The notes: generated from the sequence alone by a model not told the origin. Counted from the stretch's first letter, positions 11,193 through 21,827 are shown. The stretch: 64,000 nucleotides of DNA from Kosakonia quasisacchari (GCF_004331415.1 NZ_SJOP01000005.1:175518-239517), one strand, 5' to 3'. Numbers and translations are program-made.

Positions 11193-11780
11193 TTAGGATA
11201 ATGTTTCGCGCCTTGCGCTTTTAGGCCGAAAAGATGCTACTACTTGCGGATCAGTTTCGACATATGGCCCATCTAATAACTGTACACAATACGGTACACT
11301 GGCGAAAATACCCGGCACTTTCACGGTGCCATCCTGGTCTTTAAGCCCTTCCAGTGTTTCTTTTATCGATTTCGGCTGACCAGGCAAATTGAGGATCAGC
11401 GCCTGTTTGCGGATCACACCGACCTGTCGGGAAAGTATGGCGGTTGGCACAAAATTGAGGCTGATTTGCCGCATCTGCTCGCCAAACCCTGGCATCTCGC
11501 GGTCGGCTACCGCCAGTGTTGCATCCGGCGTCACATCGCGGCGAGCAGGTCCGGTTCCACCGGTAGTGAGCACCAGATGGCAACTCATCTCATCGACCAG
11601 CTCGCACAGGGTTTGCTCAATAACGCTTTGCTCATCCGGGATCAGGCGAGTTTCAATATGAAAAGGCGTCGTCAGAGCGCTCGCCAACCACGCTTCCAGT
11701 GCAGGTAAACCTTTGTCCTGATAAACGCCGCTGGAGGCGCGATCGGAAACCGAAACTAAACCAATGCGTAGTGTGTCCAT
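11193..11780 (-). CDS. mog: Molybdopterin adenylyltransferase
   Basis: Adenylates molybdopterin before molybdenum insertion in cofactor synthesis. I place the start at the ATG at 11780 (MDTLRIGLVSVSDRASSG) because this gives 195 residues, the E. coli length, and a CGGA ribosome binding site 7 nt upstream; upstream ATGs in frame lack this. The MoaB/Mog signature TTGGTGPARRDVTPDA lies near residues 71-86. It follows talB on the same strand, as in E. coli. Confidence 0.95.
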   Translation of the reverse strand: MDTLRIGLVSVSDRASSGVYQDKGLPALEAWLASALTTPFHIETRLIPDEQSVIEQTLCELVDEMSCHLVLTTGGTGPARRDVTPDATLAVADREMPGFGEQMRQISLNFVPTAILSRQVGVIRKQALILNLPGQPKSIKETLEGLKDQDGTVKVPGIFASVPYCVQLLDGPYVETDPQVVASFRPKSARRETLS

Positions 11781-11887
11781 ATTCATTCCGTGCAAAAAAA
11801 CAATTTAACGAAATGATACACGCTGAGGGGAAAGGCAAACAGAGCAGAGAGAAGAAGCGTGACCGGGAACCCGGCCACGCCTGATGA

Positions 11888-12841
11888 TTACAGCAGATCG
11901 CCGATCATTTTTTCCAGTTTTTCCTGATCAACGGCAAACTTACGAATACCGTCCGCCAGTTTATCTACCGCCATCGGATCCTGGTTGTGCTGCCACAGGA
12001 ATTCCGCTTCGGTGATGCGCTCAGGACGCGCTTTCACTTCGCCGGTGTAAGCGAGTTTACGCTCAATAGCGCCCGCGCTTTCAGACAGCTCTTTCAGCAG
12101 CGGCGGAGCGATGGTCAGACGGTCACAGCCGGCCAGCTCAATGATTTCGCCAGTATTGCGGAAGCTTGCGCCCATCACCACGGTTTCATAGCCGTGCTGT
12201 TTGTAGTACTGGTAGATTTCCGTGACGGAAACCACACCCGGATCTTCTGCCGGTGCGTACTCTTTCTTGTCGGTATTGGCTTTGTACCAATCGAGAATAC
12301 GGCCAACGAACGGAGAGATCAGGAACACGCCCGCTTCGGCACATGCCCGCGCTTGTGCAAAAGAGAACAGCAGCGTCAGGTTACAGTTGATGCCCTCTTT
12401 TTCCAGCTGTTCAGCCGCACGGATGCCCTGCCAGGTAGACGCCAGTTTAATCAGGATACGATCGTTGCTGATGCCCGCGTCGTTGTACATTTTGATCAGG
12501 CGTTTTGCTTTTGCGATGGACGCGTTGGTGTCGTAAGAGAGACGAGCATCCACTTCGGTAGAGATACGGCCTGGGATCAGTTTGAGAATTTCCAGACCAA
12601 TGTTCACTGCCAGTCGGTCTGTTGCATCGACAACCTGCTGCGCACGGTCGCTGCTCTGGCTGCGCGCCCAGGTCACGGCGTCATCAATCAGTTTGCGGTA
12701 TTCCGGGATTTGGGCAGCCCCAAGAATCAGAGAAGGGTTGGTTGTTGCATCCTGCGGCTGGTACAGCTTCATTGCCGCGATATCTCCGGTATCAGCCACG
12801 ACTGTGGTGTACTGACGCAGGGAGGTCAATTTATCCGTCAT
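11888..12841 (-). CDS. talB: Transaldolase B
   Basis: Pentose phosphate pathway enzyme that moves a dihydroxyacetone unit from sedoheptulose 7-phosphate to glyceraldehyde 3-phosphate. It has 317 residues, the E. coli length. The Schiff-base lysine is Lys132 in [12 protein letters not shown], and the N-terminal signature DATTNPSLI is near residues 31-39. It lies upstream of mog on the same strand and diverges from yaaJ. Confidence 0.98.
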   Translation of the reverse strand: MTDKLTSLRQYTTVVADTGDIAAMKLYQPQDATTNPSLILGAAQIPEYRKLIDDAVTWARSQSSDRAQQVVDATDRLAVNIGLEILKLIPGRISTEVDARLSYDTNASIAKAKRLIKMYNDAGISNDRILIKLASTWQGIRAAEQLEKEGINCNLTLLFSFAQARACAEAGVFLISPFVGRILDWYKANTDKKEYAPAEDPGVVSVTEIYQYYKQHGYETVVMGASFRNTGEIIELAGCDRLTIAPPLLKELSESAGAIERKLAYTGEVKARPERITEAEFLWQHNQDPMAVDKLADGIRKFAVDQEKLEKMIGDLL

Positions 12842-13136
12842 GATAATATTTCTCTTTAAACGATACCCTAATACTCCACGCTAAGACCGACGACGCGTTG
12901 CTGCGCCTGGCGCATTAACGCAGCCAGCGCACCTGAACGAGAAGTATGACGAGTATACTTGTTAGGGGGATGTAACCGGTCTGCCCTGATGATAACACGA
13001 CGCCTTGCCAGCGCAACCGCAGACAATGCTCTGAAAATTGTATGGTAAACTCACTTAATTAATTGCCTGCGAAGTGATGCGTACACTCCGACACCCACCC
13101 CCCAGGCCAACCCCGGCATCAACAAGAGGAATGTTA
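12842..13136. other. Divergent intergenic region talB / yaaJ
   Basis: This 295 bp gap contains the promoters of talB and yaaJ. A TATACT -10-like element for talB is on the minus strand at 12952-12957, but I see no good -35 at 17 bp. No gene is supported; an in-frame extension of yaaJ up to 13074 lacks a ribosome binding site. Confidence 0.5.
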
Positions 13137-14567
13137 ATGCCTGAATTTTTCTCATTCATCAGTGAAATACTCTGGGGCTCATTGATGGTTTACCTGCTGG
13201 CGGCAGCAGGTATCTGGTTTGCTTTTCGCAGCCGGTTTGTCCCCTTCCGTTTCATTCGTGATTTTGGCCAAAGTCTGAAAAGCAGCCGCGTTGCACAGCC
13301 TGGTGCGCTCTCCTCGTATCAGGCGTTATGCCTGAGCCTTGCGACCCGGCTCGGCAGTGGCAACCTGGCGGGCGTGGCGTTTGCCCTGACCACCGGCGGC
13401 CCTGGGGCGATTTTCTGGATGTGGATTTCCGCCATCATTGGCATGATCATTAGCTTTGCCGAGTGCTCGCTGGCGCAATTGTACAAAGAGCGTGATGCCA
13501 ACCAGCAGCTACGCGGCGGCCCCGCCTGGTATATGGAGCGCGGGCTGGGTATGCGCTGGATGGGCGTGCTGTTTTCCATTTTTTTGCTACTAACCTACGG
13601 CCTGGTGTTTAACACTATTCAGTCCACAGCGATGGCACAGGCCATGCGTTATGCGTGGAACGTACCCGGTTTTATCAGTGGGATCGTGCTTGCGGCTTGT
13701 GCTTTCCTGTACATGCTCAAAGGGCTTAATAACGTTGCACGCTTGATGCAGTGGGTGGTGCCGGTAATGGCGCTGGCCTGGATTGTCGTCAGTTTTGGCG
13801 TCAGCCTGTGGCATGCCAATCTGCTACCCACTGTTCTTGTGAACATTGTTAAAAGCGCTTTTGGCTGGCAGGAAGCGGCAACCGGAACCATGGCTTACAC
13901 CCTAAGCCAGGCCATCACCAGTGGTTTTCAACGTAGCATGCTCGCGAATGAAGCAGGTATGGGATCGTCACCCAACGCCGCCGCAACCGCGGCATCATGG
14001 CCTCCACATCCTGTCGCCCAGGGTTTTGTGCAGATGATCGGCGTCGTGACAGATACCTTTCTGGTCTGTACCGCCAGTGCGCTTATTCTGCTGCTCGCGG
14101 GAACTGCGCCAGCCACGGGAGCGATCGGCGGAACACAATTGATGCAGCAGGCGATGGTGTCACTGACAGGAAGTTGGGGCGCGGGTTTCGTTGCCGCCAT
14201 CGTGGCGCTGTTTGCTTTTACCTCGATTGTGGCGAACTACACCTATGCGGAAAACAACCTGATCTTCTTGCGTCGTAATAGTGCAAGGAATATCTGGTTA
14301 CTGCGCATGGCGGTGTTGCTGATGGTGCTGATGGGCTCTTTTTTCAGCCTGCCGCTAATCTGGCATGTCGCCGATGTGATGATGGCGCTGATGGCCATTA
14401 CCAACCTGACCGCGATCCTGCTGCTTTCACCTGTGGTGAGAGTGCTGGCTCGTGATTACCTGCGCCAGCGTAAACTTGGCGTCATGCCCGTCTTTGATCC
14501 GAAACGCTACCCGGAGATCAAACGCCAACTGGCACCGGGTAGTTGGGATGATATTCCTCGTTCGTAG
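13137..14567 (+). CDS. yaaJ: Sodium:alanine symporter (AGCS) family transporter
   Basis: Inner-membrane amino-acid:cation symporter, 476 residues, equal to E. coli YaaJ. The start at 13137 (MPEFFSFISEILWGS) follows AGAGGA with 6 nt spacing; an ATG at 13131 abuts the ribosome binding site and is less likely. Family motifs include GSGNLAGVAFALTTGGPGA and QRSMLANEAGMGSSPNAAA. The substrate is probably alanine or glycine by family, unproven. It lies between talB and yaaA as in E. coli. Confidence 0.92.
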   Translation: MPEFFSFISEILWGSLMVYLLAAAGIWFAFRSRFVPFRFIRDFGQSLKSSRVAQPGALSSYQALCLSLATRLGSGNLAGVAFALTTGGPGAIFWMWISAIIGMIISFAECSLAQLYKERDANQQLRGGPAWYMERGLGMRWMGVLFSIFLLLTYGLVFNTIQSTAMAQAMRYAWNVPGFISGIVLAACAFLYMLKGLNNVARLMQWVVPVMALAWIVVSFGVSLWHANLLPTVLVNIVKSAFGWQEAATGTMAYTLSQAITSGFQRSMLANEAGMGSSPNAAATAASWPPHPVAQGFVQMIGVVTDTFLVCTASALILLLAGTAPATGAIGGTQLMQQAMVSLTGSWGAGFVAAIVALFAFTSIVANYTYAENNLIFLRRNSARNIWLLRMAVLLMVLMGSFFSLPLIWHVADVMMALMAITNLTAILLLSPVVRVLARDYLRQRKLGVMPVFDPKRYPEIKRQLAPGSWDDIPRS

Positions 14568-14647
14568 CGCTAATCGCAACTATCGATCAAGTCTGTTGGT
14601 TTTTTTGCTAAAGTCAGCGGAAATTTCTCGCACAGCAAGGACTGAGT

Positions 14648-15421
14648 ATGCTGATTTTGATTTCACCTGCAAAAACGCTCGATTACCAAAGCCCGCTGGC
14701 GACCACGCGTTTTACCCAGCCGGAACTGCTGGATCACGCCCAGCAATTGATTAAGACCGCTCGCAAACTCTCTGCGCCGCAAATCAAAGCGCTGATGGGC
14801 ATCAGCGATAAACTCGCCGATCTGAACGCGACTCGCTTTCACGACTGGCAACCTGATTTCACCCCGGACAATGCACGCCAGGCGATTCTGGCATTCAAAG
14901 GTGATGTCTACACCGGTCTGCAAGCGGAAACCTTCAGCGAGGCGGATTTCGACTTTGCCCAACAGCATCTGCGCATGCTCTCCGGGTTATACGGCGTGCT
15001 GCGCCCGCTGGATCTGATGCAGCCGTATCGTCTGGAGATGGGTATCCGGCTGGAGAACGCCAAAGGCAAGGATCTGTACCAATTCTGGGACGATACCATT
15101 ACCCACAAACTCAACGACGCCATTGCCGCCCAGGGCGACGATATTGTTATCAACCTGGCATCAGATGAATATTTCCGCTCGGTCAAAATCCAAAAACTGA
15201 AAGCCAGAGTAATCAAACCCGTGTTCCTTGATGAGAAAAACGGCAAGTTTAAGGTCATTAGCTTCTACGCCAAAAAAGCGCGCGGGTTGATGAGCCGCTA
15301 CATCATTGAGCAGCGTTTGACAAAACCGGAGCAGTTAGCCGGGTTTGATAGTGAAGGGTATTTCTTTGATGAAGAAGCGTCCGCGCAGGACGAAATGGTG
15401 TTTAAGCGTCACGAGAAATAA
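14648..15421 (+). CDS. yaaA: Peroxide stress protein YaaA (DUF328/UPF0246)
   Basis: A 257-residue cytoplasmic protein that in E. coli lowers intracellular free iron and protects DNA from Fenton damage during peroxide stress, under OxyR control. The N-terminus [17 protein letters not shown] and the C-terminal [20 protein letters not shown] segment ([17 protein letters not shown]) are family hallmarks. It is convergent with thrC across a hairpin. The yaaX gene found between thrC and yaaA in E. coli is absent. Confidence 0.95.
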   Translation: MLILISPAKTLDYQSPLATTRFTQPELLDHAQQLIKTARKLSAPQIKALMGISDKLADLNATRFHDWQPDFTPDNARQAILAFKGDVYTGLQAETFSEADFDFAQQHLRMLSGLYGVLRPLDLMQPYRLEMGIRLENAKGKDLYQFWDDTITHKLNDAIAAQGDDIVINLASDEYFRSVKIQKLKARVIKPVFLDEKNGKFKVISFYAKKARGLMSRYIIEQRLTKPEQLAGFDSEGYFFDEEASAQDEMVFKRHEK

Positions 15422-15428
15422 GCGTTAT

Positions 15429-15456
15429 GTTTCCCCCGCCAGCAGGCAGGGGAAAC
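15429..15456. terminator. Bidirectional hairpin between yaaA and thrC
   Basis: GTTTCCCC (15429-15436) pairs with GGGGAAAC (15449-15456) around a loop with its own GCC/GGC pairing. There is no long T-run on either strand, so termination strength is uncertain, but it sits between convergent genes. Confidence 0.55.
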
Positions 15457-15463
15457 ACAGACA

Positions 15464-16750
15464 TTACGCTTTGCTCATCATCAACTGACGCAGTGCGGAG
15501 AAATCCGCAGGCAACTGGTGCGAAAGCAGAGGTAAGTCGGCGCGATCTGCCAGCTCTTTCGGCAGCGGCAAGGTTTCACCGAGGATCGCTTCGACGCTCT
15601 CTTTAAACTTCGCCGGATGCGCGGTGCCGAGGAACAGACCGTACTCACCCGGCTGTAGTTGATCGCGCAGCGCGCGGTAAGCAATGGCAGCATGCGGTTC
15701 AGAAATGTAGCCCTTGCCTTTCAGCTCGCGGATAGTGGCTTTCGTGGTTTCGTCATTCACCGCCGCATAACCCAGCTCGTTTAAGCGCCAGATCTTACGA
15801 CGGAACAACTCTTCCACACGCGGCCAGTTATTCGGCTGGCTCACATCCATCGCGTTCGACAATGTCGCCTGCGTCGCTTTAGGCTGCCATTGCCCCTCTT
15901 TCAGGAAGCGCGGAACCGTGTCATTGGCGTTAGTGGCGGCGATAAAACGCTTGATCGGCAGCCCCAGCGATTTCGCCAGCAAACCGGCGGTCAGATCGCC
16001 GAAGTTACCGCTCGGCACGGAAACCACCAGTTGATTGCGTGCCTCCTGTGGCAGTTGTGCAACTGCTTCAAAGTAATAACAAATCTGCGCCAGCAGGCGG
16101 CTGATGTTGATCGAGTTCGCCGAATTCAGCCCCAGTGCCGTTTTCAACTCTTCATCATCGAATGCCTGTTTCACCAGCGCCTGGCAGGCATCGAAATCCG
16201 CGTCGATAGCAACGGTTTCGATATTGCCACCCAGCGTACAGAACAGTTTTTCCTGCAGCGGGCTGATTTTGCCCTGCGGATAGAGGATCACCACACGCAC
16301 GTTCTTCATTCCGTAGAAGGCGTGTGCCACGGCTGCGCCCGTGTCACCGGAGGTTGCCGTCAGAATAGTCACCGGCTTGTCGCCGCTGATAGCACTCAGC
16401 ATTTGTGCCATAAAACGCCCGCCGAAATCTTTAAACGCCAGCGTTGGCCCATGGAAAAGCTCCAGACAGCCGATATCGCTCTCCACCTGCTTGACCGGCG
16501 CGGGGAAGGCAAACGCGGCACGCACGCGGGCTTCCAGCGCATCTGCTGGAATTTCATCGCCAATAAACGCCGCAAGGATTTTCGCGCTGCGGGTGATGAA
16601 ATCCTGCTCCAGCATCGCATCGACTTCGGTCAGGTTAAATTCCGGCAGATCGTGCGGGAAGAACAGCCCCTGATTTTTGCCCAGCCCCTGAGTGACGGCC
16701 TGCGCAAAGCTGACCTGTTCGTTATGATCTTTTAAGTTGTAAAGTTTCAT
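15464..16750 (-). CDS. thrC: Threonine synthase
   Basis: PLP enzyme that converts O-phosphohomoserine to threonine, last step of the pathway. It has 428 residues, the E. coli length. The PLP lysine is in GPTLAFKDFGGRF near residue 107, and the phosphate-binding loop is TATSGDTGAAVAHA. It starts 3 nt after the thrB stop codon, so translation is probably coupled. Confidence 0.98.
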   Translation of the reverse strand: MKLYNLKDHNEQVSFAQAVTQGLGKNQGLFFPHDLPEFNLTEVDAMLEQDFITRSAKILAAFIGDEIPADALEARVRAAFAFPAPVKQVESDIGCLELFHGPTLAFKDFGGRFMAQMLSAISGDKPVTILTATSGDTGAAVAHAFYGMKNVRVVILYPQGKISPLQEKLFCTLGGNIETVAIDADFDACQALVKQAFDDEELKTALGLNSANSINISRLLAQICYYFEAVAQLPQEARNQLVVSVPSGNFGDLTAGLLAKSLGLPIKRFIAATNANDTVPRFLKEGQWQPKATQATLSNAMDVSQPNNWPRVEELFRRKIWRLNELGYAAVNDETTKATIRELKGKGYISEPHAAIAYRALRDQLQPGEYGLFLGTAHPAKFKESVEAILGETLPLPKELADRADLPLLSHQLPADFSALRQLMMSKA

Positions 16751-16753
16751 TGG

Positions 16754-17683
16754 TTATCCCACTACGCGAGCGCCCGCCGTATCCAGCCGGCAAATATGAA
16801 CGAAGCCTTCCTGATTTTGCAGATAGTGTTTGCCGAGCCAGTCGGCGACGCGCTGAGCGGTATCCGGCTTGTCGCACAAGGCAAACAGCGTTGGCCCGGA
16901 ACCCGAGATCCCACAGGCCAGTGCGCCAATATCCGCCACTGCCTGACGCGCTTCCCCAAACCCCGGTAGCAATTTCATGCGATACGGTTCGGCAATCACG
17001 TCTTTCATTAATTTTGCGGCCAGCGCAGGCTGGCGGCTGTAGCAAGCATGGATAAAGCCCGCCAGATGGCGACCGTGAGCAATACAATCCTGGCGGCGGT
17101 ATTGCGCTGGCAGAATCGCGCGCGCTTCAGCCGTCGAGACTTTAATGCCTGGATACGCCAAAACCCACAGCCACTCGTCAAAGCCTGGCACCTGCTGGCT
17201 GATAATGCCGCTTTCCTCGATCATCAATTGCATGCCACCGAGGTAGCAAGGCGCGACGTTATCGTAATGCACACTACCGGAAATACGCCCTTCCAGCTCG
17301 CCCATCAGCGCCAGCATGCGTGTTTCGTTCAGCGGCTTACCGCAGAACTCATTCATTGCCACCAGCGCAGCAACCACCGAACAAGCGCTAGAGCCAAGCC
17401 CGGAACCGATCGGCATATTTTTTTCCAGCGTCATCGCGACCGGAACCTGCTTGCCGATCTCCTGGCAGAACAGCTCCCAGCATTGATAAACGATATTTTC
17501 TTTCGGCTCGGTCGGCAATTTACTGGCGAAGCGGCCCATGTTCTTCAGGCTGAAATGATCGGCCGCTTCCACACTGACATTATCGCCCAACAACGTACCA
17601 TCCACGGGCGTAACCGCCGCGCCAAGCACATCAAAACCCACGCTCATATTGGCACTGGAGGCCGGAGCATACACCTTCACCAT
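16754..17683 (-). CDS. thrB: Homoserine kinase
   Basis: GHMP-family kinase that phosphorylates homoserine. It has 309 residues, with the ATP-binding GHMP motif [17 protein letters not shown] near residues 90-106 and the C-terminal [12 protein letters not shown] motif. It lies one base after the thrA stop and 3 nt before thrC, a tightly packed thrABC operon. Confidence 0.98.
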   Translation of the reverse strand: MVKVYAPASSANMSVGFDVLGAAVTPVDGTLLGDNVSVEAADHFSLKNMGRFASKLPTEPKENIVYQCWELFCQEIGKQVPVAMTLEKNMPIGSGLGSSACSVVAALVAMNEFCGKPLNETRMLALMGELEGRISGSVHYDNVAPCYLGGMQLMIEESGIISQQVPGFDEWLWVLAYPGIKVSTAEARAILPAQYRRQDCIAHGRHLAGFIHACYSRQPALAAKLMKDVIAEPYRMKLLPGFGEARQAVADIGALACGISGSGPTLFALCDKPDTAQRVADWLGKHYLQNQEGFVHICRLDTAGARVVG

Positions 17684-17684
17684 C

Positions 17685-20147
17685 TCAGACTCCTAACTTC
17701 CAGGACAGGGTGCGTAGCAGGTCGGCGAACACGCCCGCTGCCGTCACATCGTTACCCGCGCCATAACCGCGCAGCACCAGCGGTAATGGCTGGTAATAGT
17801 GGCTGTAGAACGCCAGCGCGTTCTCGCCGTTTTTCACTTTGAACAGTGGATCGTTGCCGTCAACTGCTGCTATCTTCACCCGGCAAGTGCCATCTTCTTC
17901 AATGTTGCCGACATAACGCAGCACTTTACCTTCATCGCGCGCTTTTGCTACTCGCGCGGCAAAGTCATCATCCAGCCCCGGCAGACGCGCCATAAAACTC
18001 TCAACATCGCCTGAACTGTCAAAACTCGCCGGCAGCACCGGTTCGATGACAATATCCGACAACTCCAATTCGCGACCGGTTTCACGCGCCAGAATCAGCA
18101 GCTTACGCGCCACATCCATGCCGGAGAGATCATCTCGCGGATCGGGCTCGGTGTAGCCCATTTCACGCGCAAGATTCGTTGCTGCCGACAGGCTCACCCC
18201 TTCATCCAGCTTGCCGAAAATAAACGACAAAGAACCGGAAAGAATGCCGGAGAAGTGCTGCAACTCATCCCCCGCATTCAGCAGGTTTTGCAGGTTTTCA
18301 ATAACTGGCAAGCCCGCGCCAACGTTAGTGTCGTAGAGAAATTTACGCCGCGATTTTTCCGCTGCGCGACGCAACTGGTGGTAATAATCCAGCGAAGAGG
18401 TGTTAGCTTTTTTGTTCGGCGTCACAACGTGGAAACCTTCTCGCAGGAAATCCGCGTACTGGTCAGCCACCGCCTGGCTGGAAGTACAGTCAACAATCAC
18501 CGGGTTTAGCAGATGATACTCTTTCACCAGGCGAATCAGGCGGCCCAGGTTGAACGGCTCTTTGGCTTGTGCCATTTCCGTTTGCCAGTTATCCAGATTC
18601 AGGCCGTGAACATTGGTCAACAGCGCTTTCGAGTTCGCCACACCGCAAACACGCAGGTCAATATGTTTGTTTTTTAGCCATGTTTGCTGACGCTTGAGCT
18701 GTTCCAGCAGCGCGCCGCCGACGCCGCCAACACCAATCACAAACACTTCGATCACCTGGTCGGTGTTAAACAGCATCTGGTGCGTGACGCGCACCCCGGT
18801 GGTGGCATCGTCGTTACTTACCACCACGGAGATCGAGCGTTCAGAAGAGCCTTGAGCAATCGCCACAATATTAATATTCGCGCGCGCCAGGGCTGCAAAA
18901 AACTTCGCCGAGATCCCGCGCAATGTGCGCATACCGTCGCCGACAACAGAGATGATCGCCAGACGCTCCATCACCGCCAACGGCTCCAGCAGGCCTTCTT
19001 TCAATTCGAGATAGAATTCTTCGCTCATGGCACGCTGGGCACGCGCGCAATCGGATTGCGGCACACAGAAGCTGATGCTGTACTCCGAGGAAGATTGCGT
19101 GATCAACACGACCGAAATGCCGTTGCGGGACATTGCGGCGAAGACACGTGCCGCCATGCCGACCATGCCTTTCATCCCTGGGCCGGAGACGCTGAACATC
19201 GCCATGTTATTCAGATTCGAAATGCCTTTTACCGGCAGACCATCTTCATCAGAGGTCGCGCCAATCAGCGTGCCCGGTGCTTGCGGGTTTCCGGTGTTTT
19301 TGATCAGGCAAGGAATTTGAAACTGAGCGATGGGGGTAATGGTGCGAGGGTGAAGAACTTTGGCGCCGAAGTAGGAAAGCTCCATAGCTTCCTGGTACGA
19401 CATCGACTTCAGCAGCCTGGCGTCTGGCACCTGGCGCGGGTCGCAGGTATAAACGCCGTCGACATCGGTCCAGATCTCACAACAATCTGCGCGCAGACAG
19501 GCCGCGAGCACGGCAGCAGAGTAGTCGGAGCCGTTACGTCCAAGCACCACCAGTTCCCCCTTCTCGTTCCCGGCCGTGAAACCGGCCATCAGCACCATAT
19601 GATCCGCAGGAATGCGGCTGGCTGCGATGCGGCGAGTGGATTCAGCAATATCGACCGTTGATTCAAGGTAATGACCGACAGCGAGTAGTTTTTCGACCGG
19701 ATCGATAACGCTGACTTTGTGACCGCGCGCTTCGAGCAGGCCCGCCATGATAGCGATGGAGAGTTTCTCGCCACGGCAAATTAACGCGGCGTTGATGCTG
19801 TCTGGGCACTGGCCGAGCAGGCTGATACCATGCAAAACGTGTTTGATCTGCGCGAACTCTTGTTCGACAAAAGCTTTTAATTGCGCGAGGGGAAATCCGG
19901 GTTGTGCATCTGCCAGCCCTTGCAGCAGGTCGGCGAAAATACGCTCGGCGTCGCTAATGTTCGGAATCGCATCCTGGCCGCCAATCGTTTTTTCGATCAT
20001 CGCCACCAGATGGTTAGTAATTTTCGCCGGGGCAGAAAGCACGGTGGCGACCTGCCCCTGCCTGGCATTACTTTCCAGGATATCGGCAACACGCAAAAAA
20101 CGCTCTGCATTTGCCACTGATGTACCGCCGAACTTCAACACTCGCAT
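17685..20147 (-). CDS. thrA: Bifunctional aspartokinase I / homoserine dehydrogenase I
   Basis: Catalyses the first and third steps of threonine synthesis. It has 820 residues, the E. coli length. The aspartokinase domain starts [17 protein letters not shown]; two ACT-type regulatory regions lie around residues 310-460 and bind threonine; the homoserine dehydrogenase domain starts near residue 465 with the Rossmann motif [17 protein letters not shown]. Expression is set by the leader and attenuator directly upstream. Confidence 0.99.
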   Translation of the reverse strand: MRVLKFGGTSVANAERFLRVADILESNARQGQVATVLSAPAKITNHLVAMIEKTIGGQDAIPNISDAERIFADLLQGLADAQPGFPLAQLKAFVEQEFAQIKHVLHGISLLGQCPDSINAALICRGEKLSIAIMAGLLEARGHKVSVIDPVEKLLAVGHYLESTVDIAESTRRIAASRIPADHMVLMAGFTAGNEKGELVVLGRNGSDYSAAVLAACLRADCCEIWTDVDGVYTCDPRQVPDARLLKSMSYQEAMELSYFGAKVLHPRTITPIAQFQIPCLIKNTGNPQAPGTLIGATSDEDGLPVKGISNLNNMAMFSVSGPGMKGMVGMAARVFAAMSRNGISVVLITQSSSEYSISFCVPQSDCARAQRAMSEEFYLELKEGLLEPLAVMERLAIISVVGDGMRTLRGISAKFFAALARANINIVAIAQGSSERSISVVVSNDDATTGVRVTHQMLFNTDQVIEVFVIGVGGVGGALLEQLKRQQTWLKNKHIDLRVCGVANSKALLTNVHGLNLDNWQTEMAQAKEPFNLGRLIRLVKEYHLLNPVIVDCTSSQAVADQYADFLREGFHVVTPNKKANTSSLDYYHQLRRAAEKSRRKFLYDTNVGAGLPVIENLQNLLNAGDELQHFSGILSGSLSFIFGKLDEGVSLSAATNLAREMGYTEPDPRDDLSGMDVARKLLILARETGRELELSDIVIEPVLPASFDSSGDVESFMARLPGLDDDFAARVAKARDEGKVLRYVGNIEEDGTCRVKIAAVDGNDPLFKVKNGENALAFYSHYYQPLPLVLRGYGAGNDVTAAGVFADLLRTLSWKLGV

Positions 20148-20172
20148 GGTTTTACCCCTTAATCTCTGGTCG

Positions 20173-20203
20173 AAAAAAAAGCCCGCACTGTTCAGGTGCG
20201 GGC
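20173..20203 (-). terminator. thr operon attenuator
   Basis: On the minus strand GCCCGCAC / GTGCGGGC form the terminator stem, followed by eight T. The left arm can instead pair with GGTGCGGGC at the end of the leader ORF (complement of about 20231-20239), giving the antiterminator formed when ribosomes stall at Thr or Ile codons. Confidence 0.95.
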
Positions 20204-20227
20204 TTTTTTCTGTGTTTCCTGTACGCG

Positions 20228-20296
20228 TCAGCCCGCACCGTTACCTGTGGTAATGGTGATGGTTGTAATTGTGGTAATGGTGCTGATGCGTTTCAT
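20228..20296 (-). CDS. thrL: thr operon leader peptide
   Basis: A 22-residue leader starting MKRIST and ending TGNGAG. It holds eight threonine and five isoleucine codons, so its translation senses both charged tRNAs and controls the attenuator. E. coli ThrL has 21 residues with eight Thr and four Ile, so this one carries one extra isoleucine codon. It ends 25 nt before the terminator stem. It is too short for routine gene calling but is certain from context. Confidence 0.96.
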   Translation of the reverse strand: MKRISTITTITTITITTGNGAG

Positions 20297-20340
20297 GGAT
20301 GTTGTGTGCTCTGTAATCATTATCTGTCTGTGCTGTATGC

Positions 20341-20375
20341 CTATATTGGTTAAAGTATCTGCCTGCTCAAGTCAA
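20341..20375 (-). promoter_or_regulatory. thrLABC promoter region
   Basis: The minus strand carries TTGACT (complement of 20370-20375) and, downstream, CTTTAACCAATATAG (complement of 20341-20355). The second block is identical to the E. coli thr promoter region, about 45 bp before thrL. Confidence 0.7.
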
Positions 20376-20507
20376 TTTATTTTTATTTTTCGCCCTTTTG
20401 CTGTTATTCCCGGCTGCGCTGGAACAGGCGTCACTTTCAACCTATTAGGATCATTCCCGCCATGTATCGCAGTGACTTTAACTATAAAAAAACGTTATGG
20501 CAGCAAT

Positions 20508-21194
20508 TTACTCGGCGAGTTTTTTTTCGATATCGTGGAGCAAACGATGCAACATTGCGGTGTCACGCTGCTCCAGCAGACCAAGACGCTGATCGAGCCA
20601 GTCGGCCATTTTAATGTCATCCGCTACGCCTAATTTTTCCAGTAATCCGCGCGTACGCAAACGCAACGCTTGCAATTGATTACCGTCAACCGTGGCTGCC
20701 TCTTTTGGGGTATGTTGCATTAAAGATGCTAATTGATAGCAGAAAACCATCACCGCCTGTCCGAGATTAAGCGAAGGATAATCCCCCACCATCGGAACAC
20801 CCGTTAAAATATCTGCCAGCGCCAGCTCTTCATTCGTAAGCCCGGAATCCTCACGACCAAATACCAGCGCAGCACTGCTCAACCACGCACTTTTCTCTTG
20901 TAACAACGGAACCAGTTCCGCGGGTGTCGCGTAATAGTGGAATTTCGCCCGGCTACGCGCCGTGGTTGCGATGGTAAAGGGAATATCTGCCAACGCTTCA
21001 GCAAGGGTTGTATAAGTTTTAATATTATCAAGGATATCGCCGGAACCGTGCGCCACGCGGCGCGCGCCTTCTTGCAAGTGCGCGTCGCTATCAACGATAC
21101 GTAAATCACTAAAACCCATGGTTTTCATGGCACGGGCAGCGGCGCCGACATTTTCCGCTCTCGCGGGGGAAACAAGGACAACGGCCAATTGCAT
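20508..21194 (-). CDS. lasT: SPOUT-family tRNA/rRNA methyltransferase LasT
   Basis: Predicted RNA ribose methyltransferase (SpoU/TrmH type), 228 residues from the ATG at 21194, which has AAGAGA as ribosome binding site and gives the E. coli length. Motifs are the N-terminal VLVSPARAENVGAAARAMKT, the SAM-knot segment ALVFGREDSGLTNEEL and PSLNLGQAVMVFCYQLA. It is related to TrmJ, but its own substrate is not established to my knowledge. E. coli name also YjtD. Confidence 0.92.
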   Translation of the reverse strand: MQLAVVLVSPARAENVGAAARAMKTMGFSDLRIVDSDAHLQEGARRVAHGSGDILDNIKTYTTLAEALADIPFTIATTARSRAKFHYYATPAELVPLLQEKSAWLSSAALVFGREDSGLTNEELALADILTGVPMVGDYPSLNLGQAVMVFCYQLASLMQHTPKEAATVDGNQLQALRLRTRGLLEKLGVADDIKMADWLDQRLGLLEQRDTAMLHRLLHDIEKKLAE

Positions 21195-21537
21195 TTTATT
21201 TTCTCTTCTTACTGATACCACGGAATAATGTGATCTTTGTCATCATACTACGCGGTGCGAATTTACAATTATGTAACACAAATCACTGATTTAGCCCTTG
21301 TCTACGGTTAAAAAAAGCTAAACTATTTATCAGCGATATTACCTGCTAAAATGTTAACAGAAGGGGCTTATCCCTATGTTTATTCATGGCATTTTAATAT
21401 AGAATTTCCCACTTGTATTGGATTCGCCCTGTTTATCAATTAATATGCGCAACTAGTTGGTTTATTGAAAAATTGTAAGAAACGCTAGCATTTGGCTATC
21501 AAGATTTCTCCAAACTGTTAACGTGCTACAATTGAAC

Positions 21538-21551
21538 TTGATATATGTCAA
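21538..21551. promoter_or_regulatory. FNR site upstream of arcA
   Basis: TTGAT-ATAT-GTCAA matches the FNR consensus TTGAT-N4-ATCAA at nine of ten defined positions. E. coli arcA is activated anaerobically by FNR through a far-upstream site of this same sequence. It is about 280 bp before the arcA start. Confidence 0.8.
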
Positions 21552-21592
21552 CGAAGCGTAGTTTTATTGGGTGTCATTTACGTCTTAGCCTG

Positions 21593-21733
21593 TTATGTTG
21601 CTGTTAAAATGGTTAGGATGACAGCCGTTTTTGACACTGTCGGGTTCAGAGGGAAAGTGCCCACGACCAAGCTAATGATGTTGTTGACGTTGATGGAAAG
21701 TGCATCAAGAACGCAATTACGTACTTTAGTCAT
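21593..21733 (-). CDS. yjjY: Small protein YjjY, 46 residues, function unknown
   Basis: An ORF starting MTKVRNCVLDALSINVNN and ending VILTILTAT, which I recognise as E. coli YjjY at the same place between arcA and lasT and with the same length. It has no domain I can name; the C-terminus is hydrophobic. It lies entirely in the arcA leader on the opposite strand, so its conservation may partly reflect the arcA 5' region and not a protein. Ribosome binding site is not obvious. Confidence 0.6.
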   Translation of the reverse strand: MTKVRNCVLDALSINVNNIISLVVGTFPLNPTVSKTAVILTILTAT

Positions 21734-21827
21734 GTTACGCCGTCATGTTAATTTTCGACATGCACCAGGCTGGTCAGGGACTTTTGTACTTCCTGTTTCG
21801 ATTTAGTTGGCAATTTAGGTAGCAAAC

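Larger units (their letters stand above)
21195..21827. other. Long intergenic region lasT / arcA
   Basis: This 633 bp stretch contains the small gene yjjY on the minus strand, an FNR-type site at 21538-21551 and the presumed multiple arcA promoters. The left half (about 21240-21540) is AT-rich and holds no supported gene. A plus-strand ORF at 21567-21806 is the shadow of yjjY. Confidence 0.7.

Noticed and set aside
21567..21806. A 79-codon plus-strand ORF before arcA
   Set aside because: It is the complement of yjjY and the arcA leader, and lacks a ribosome binding site.
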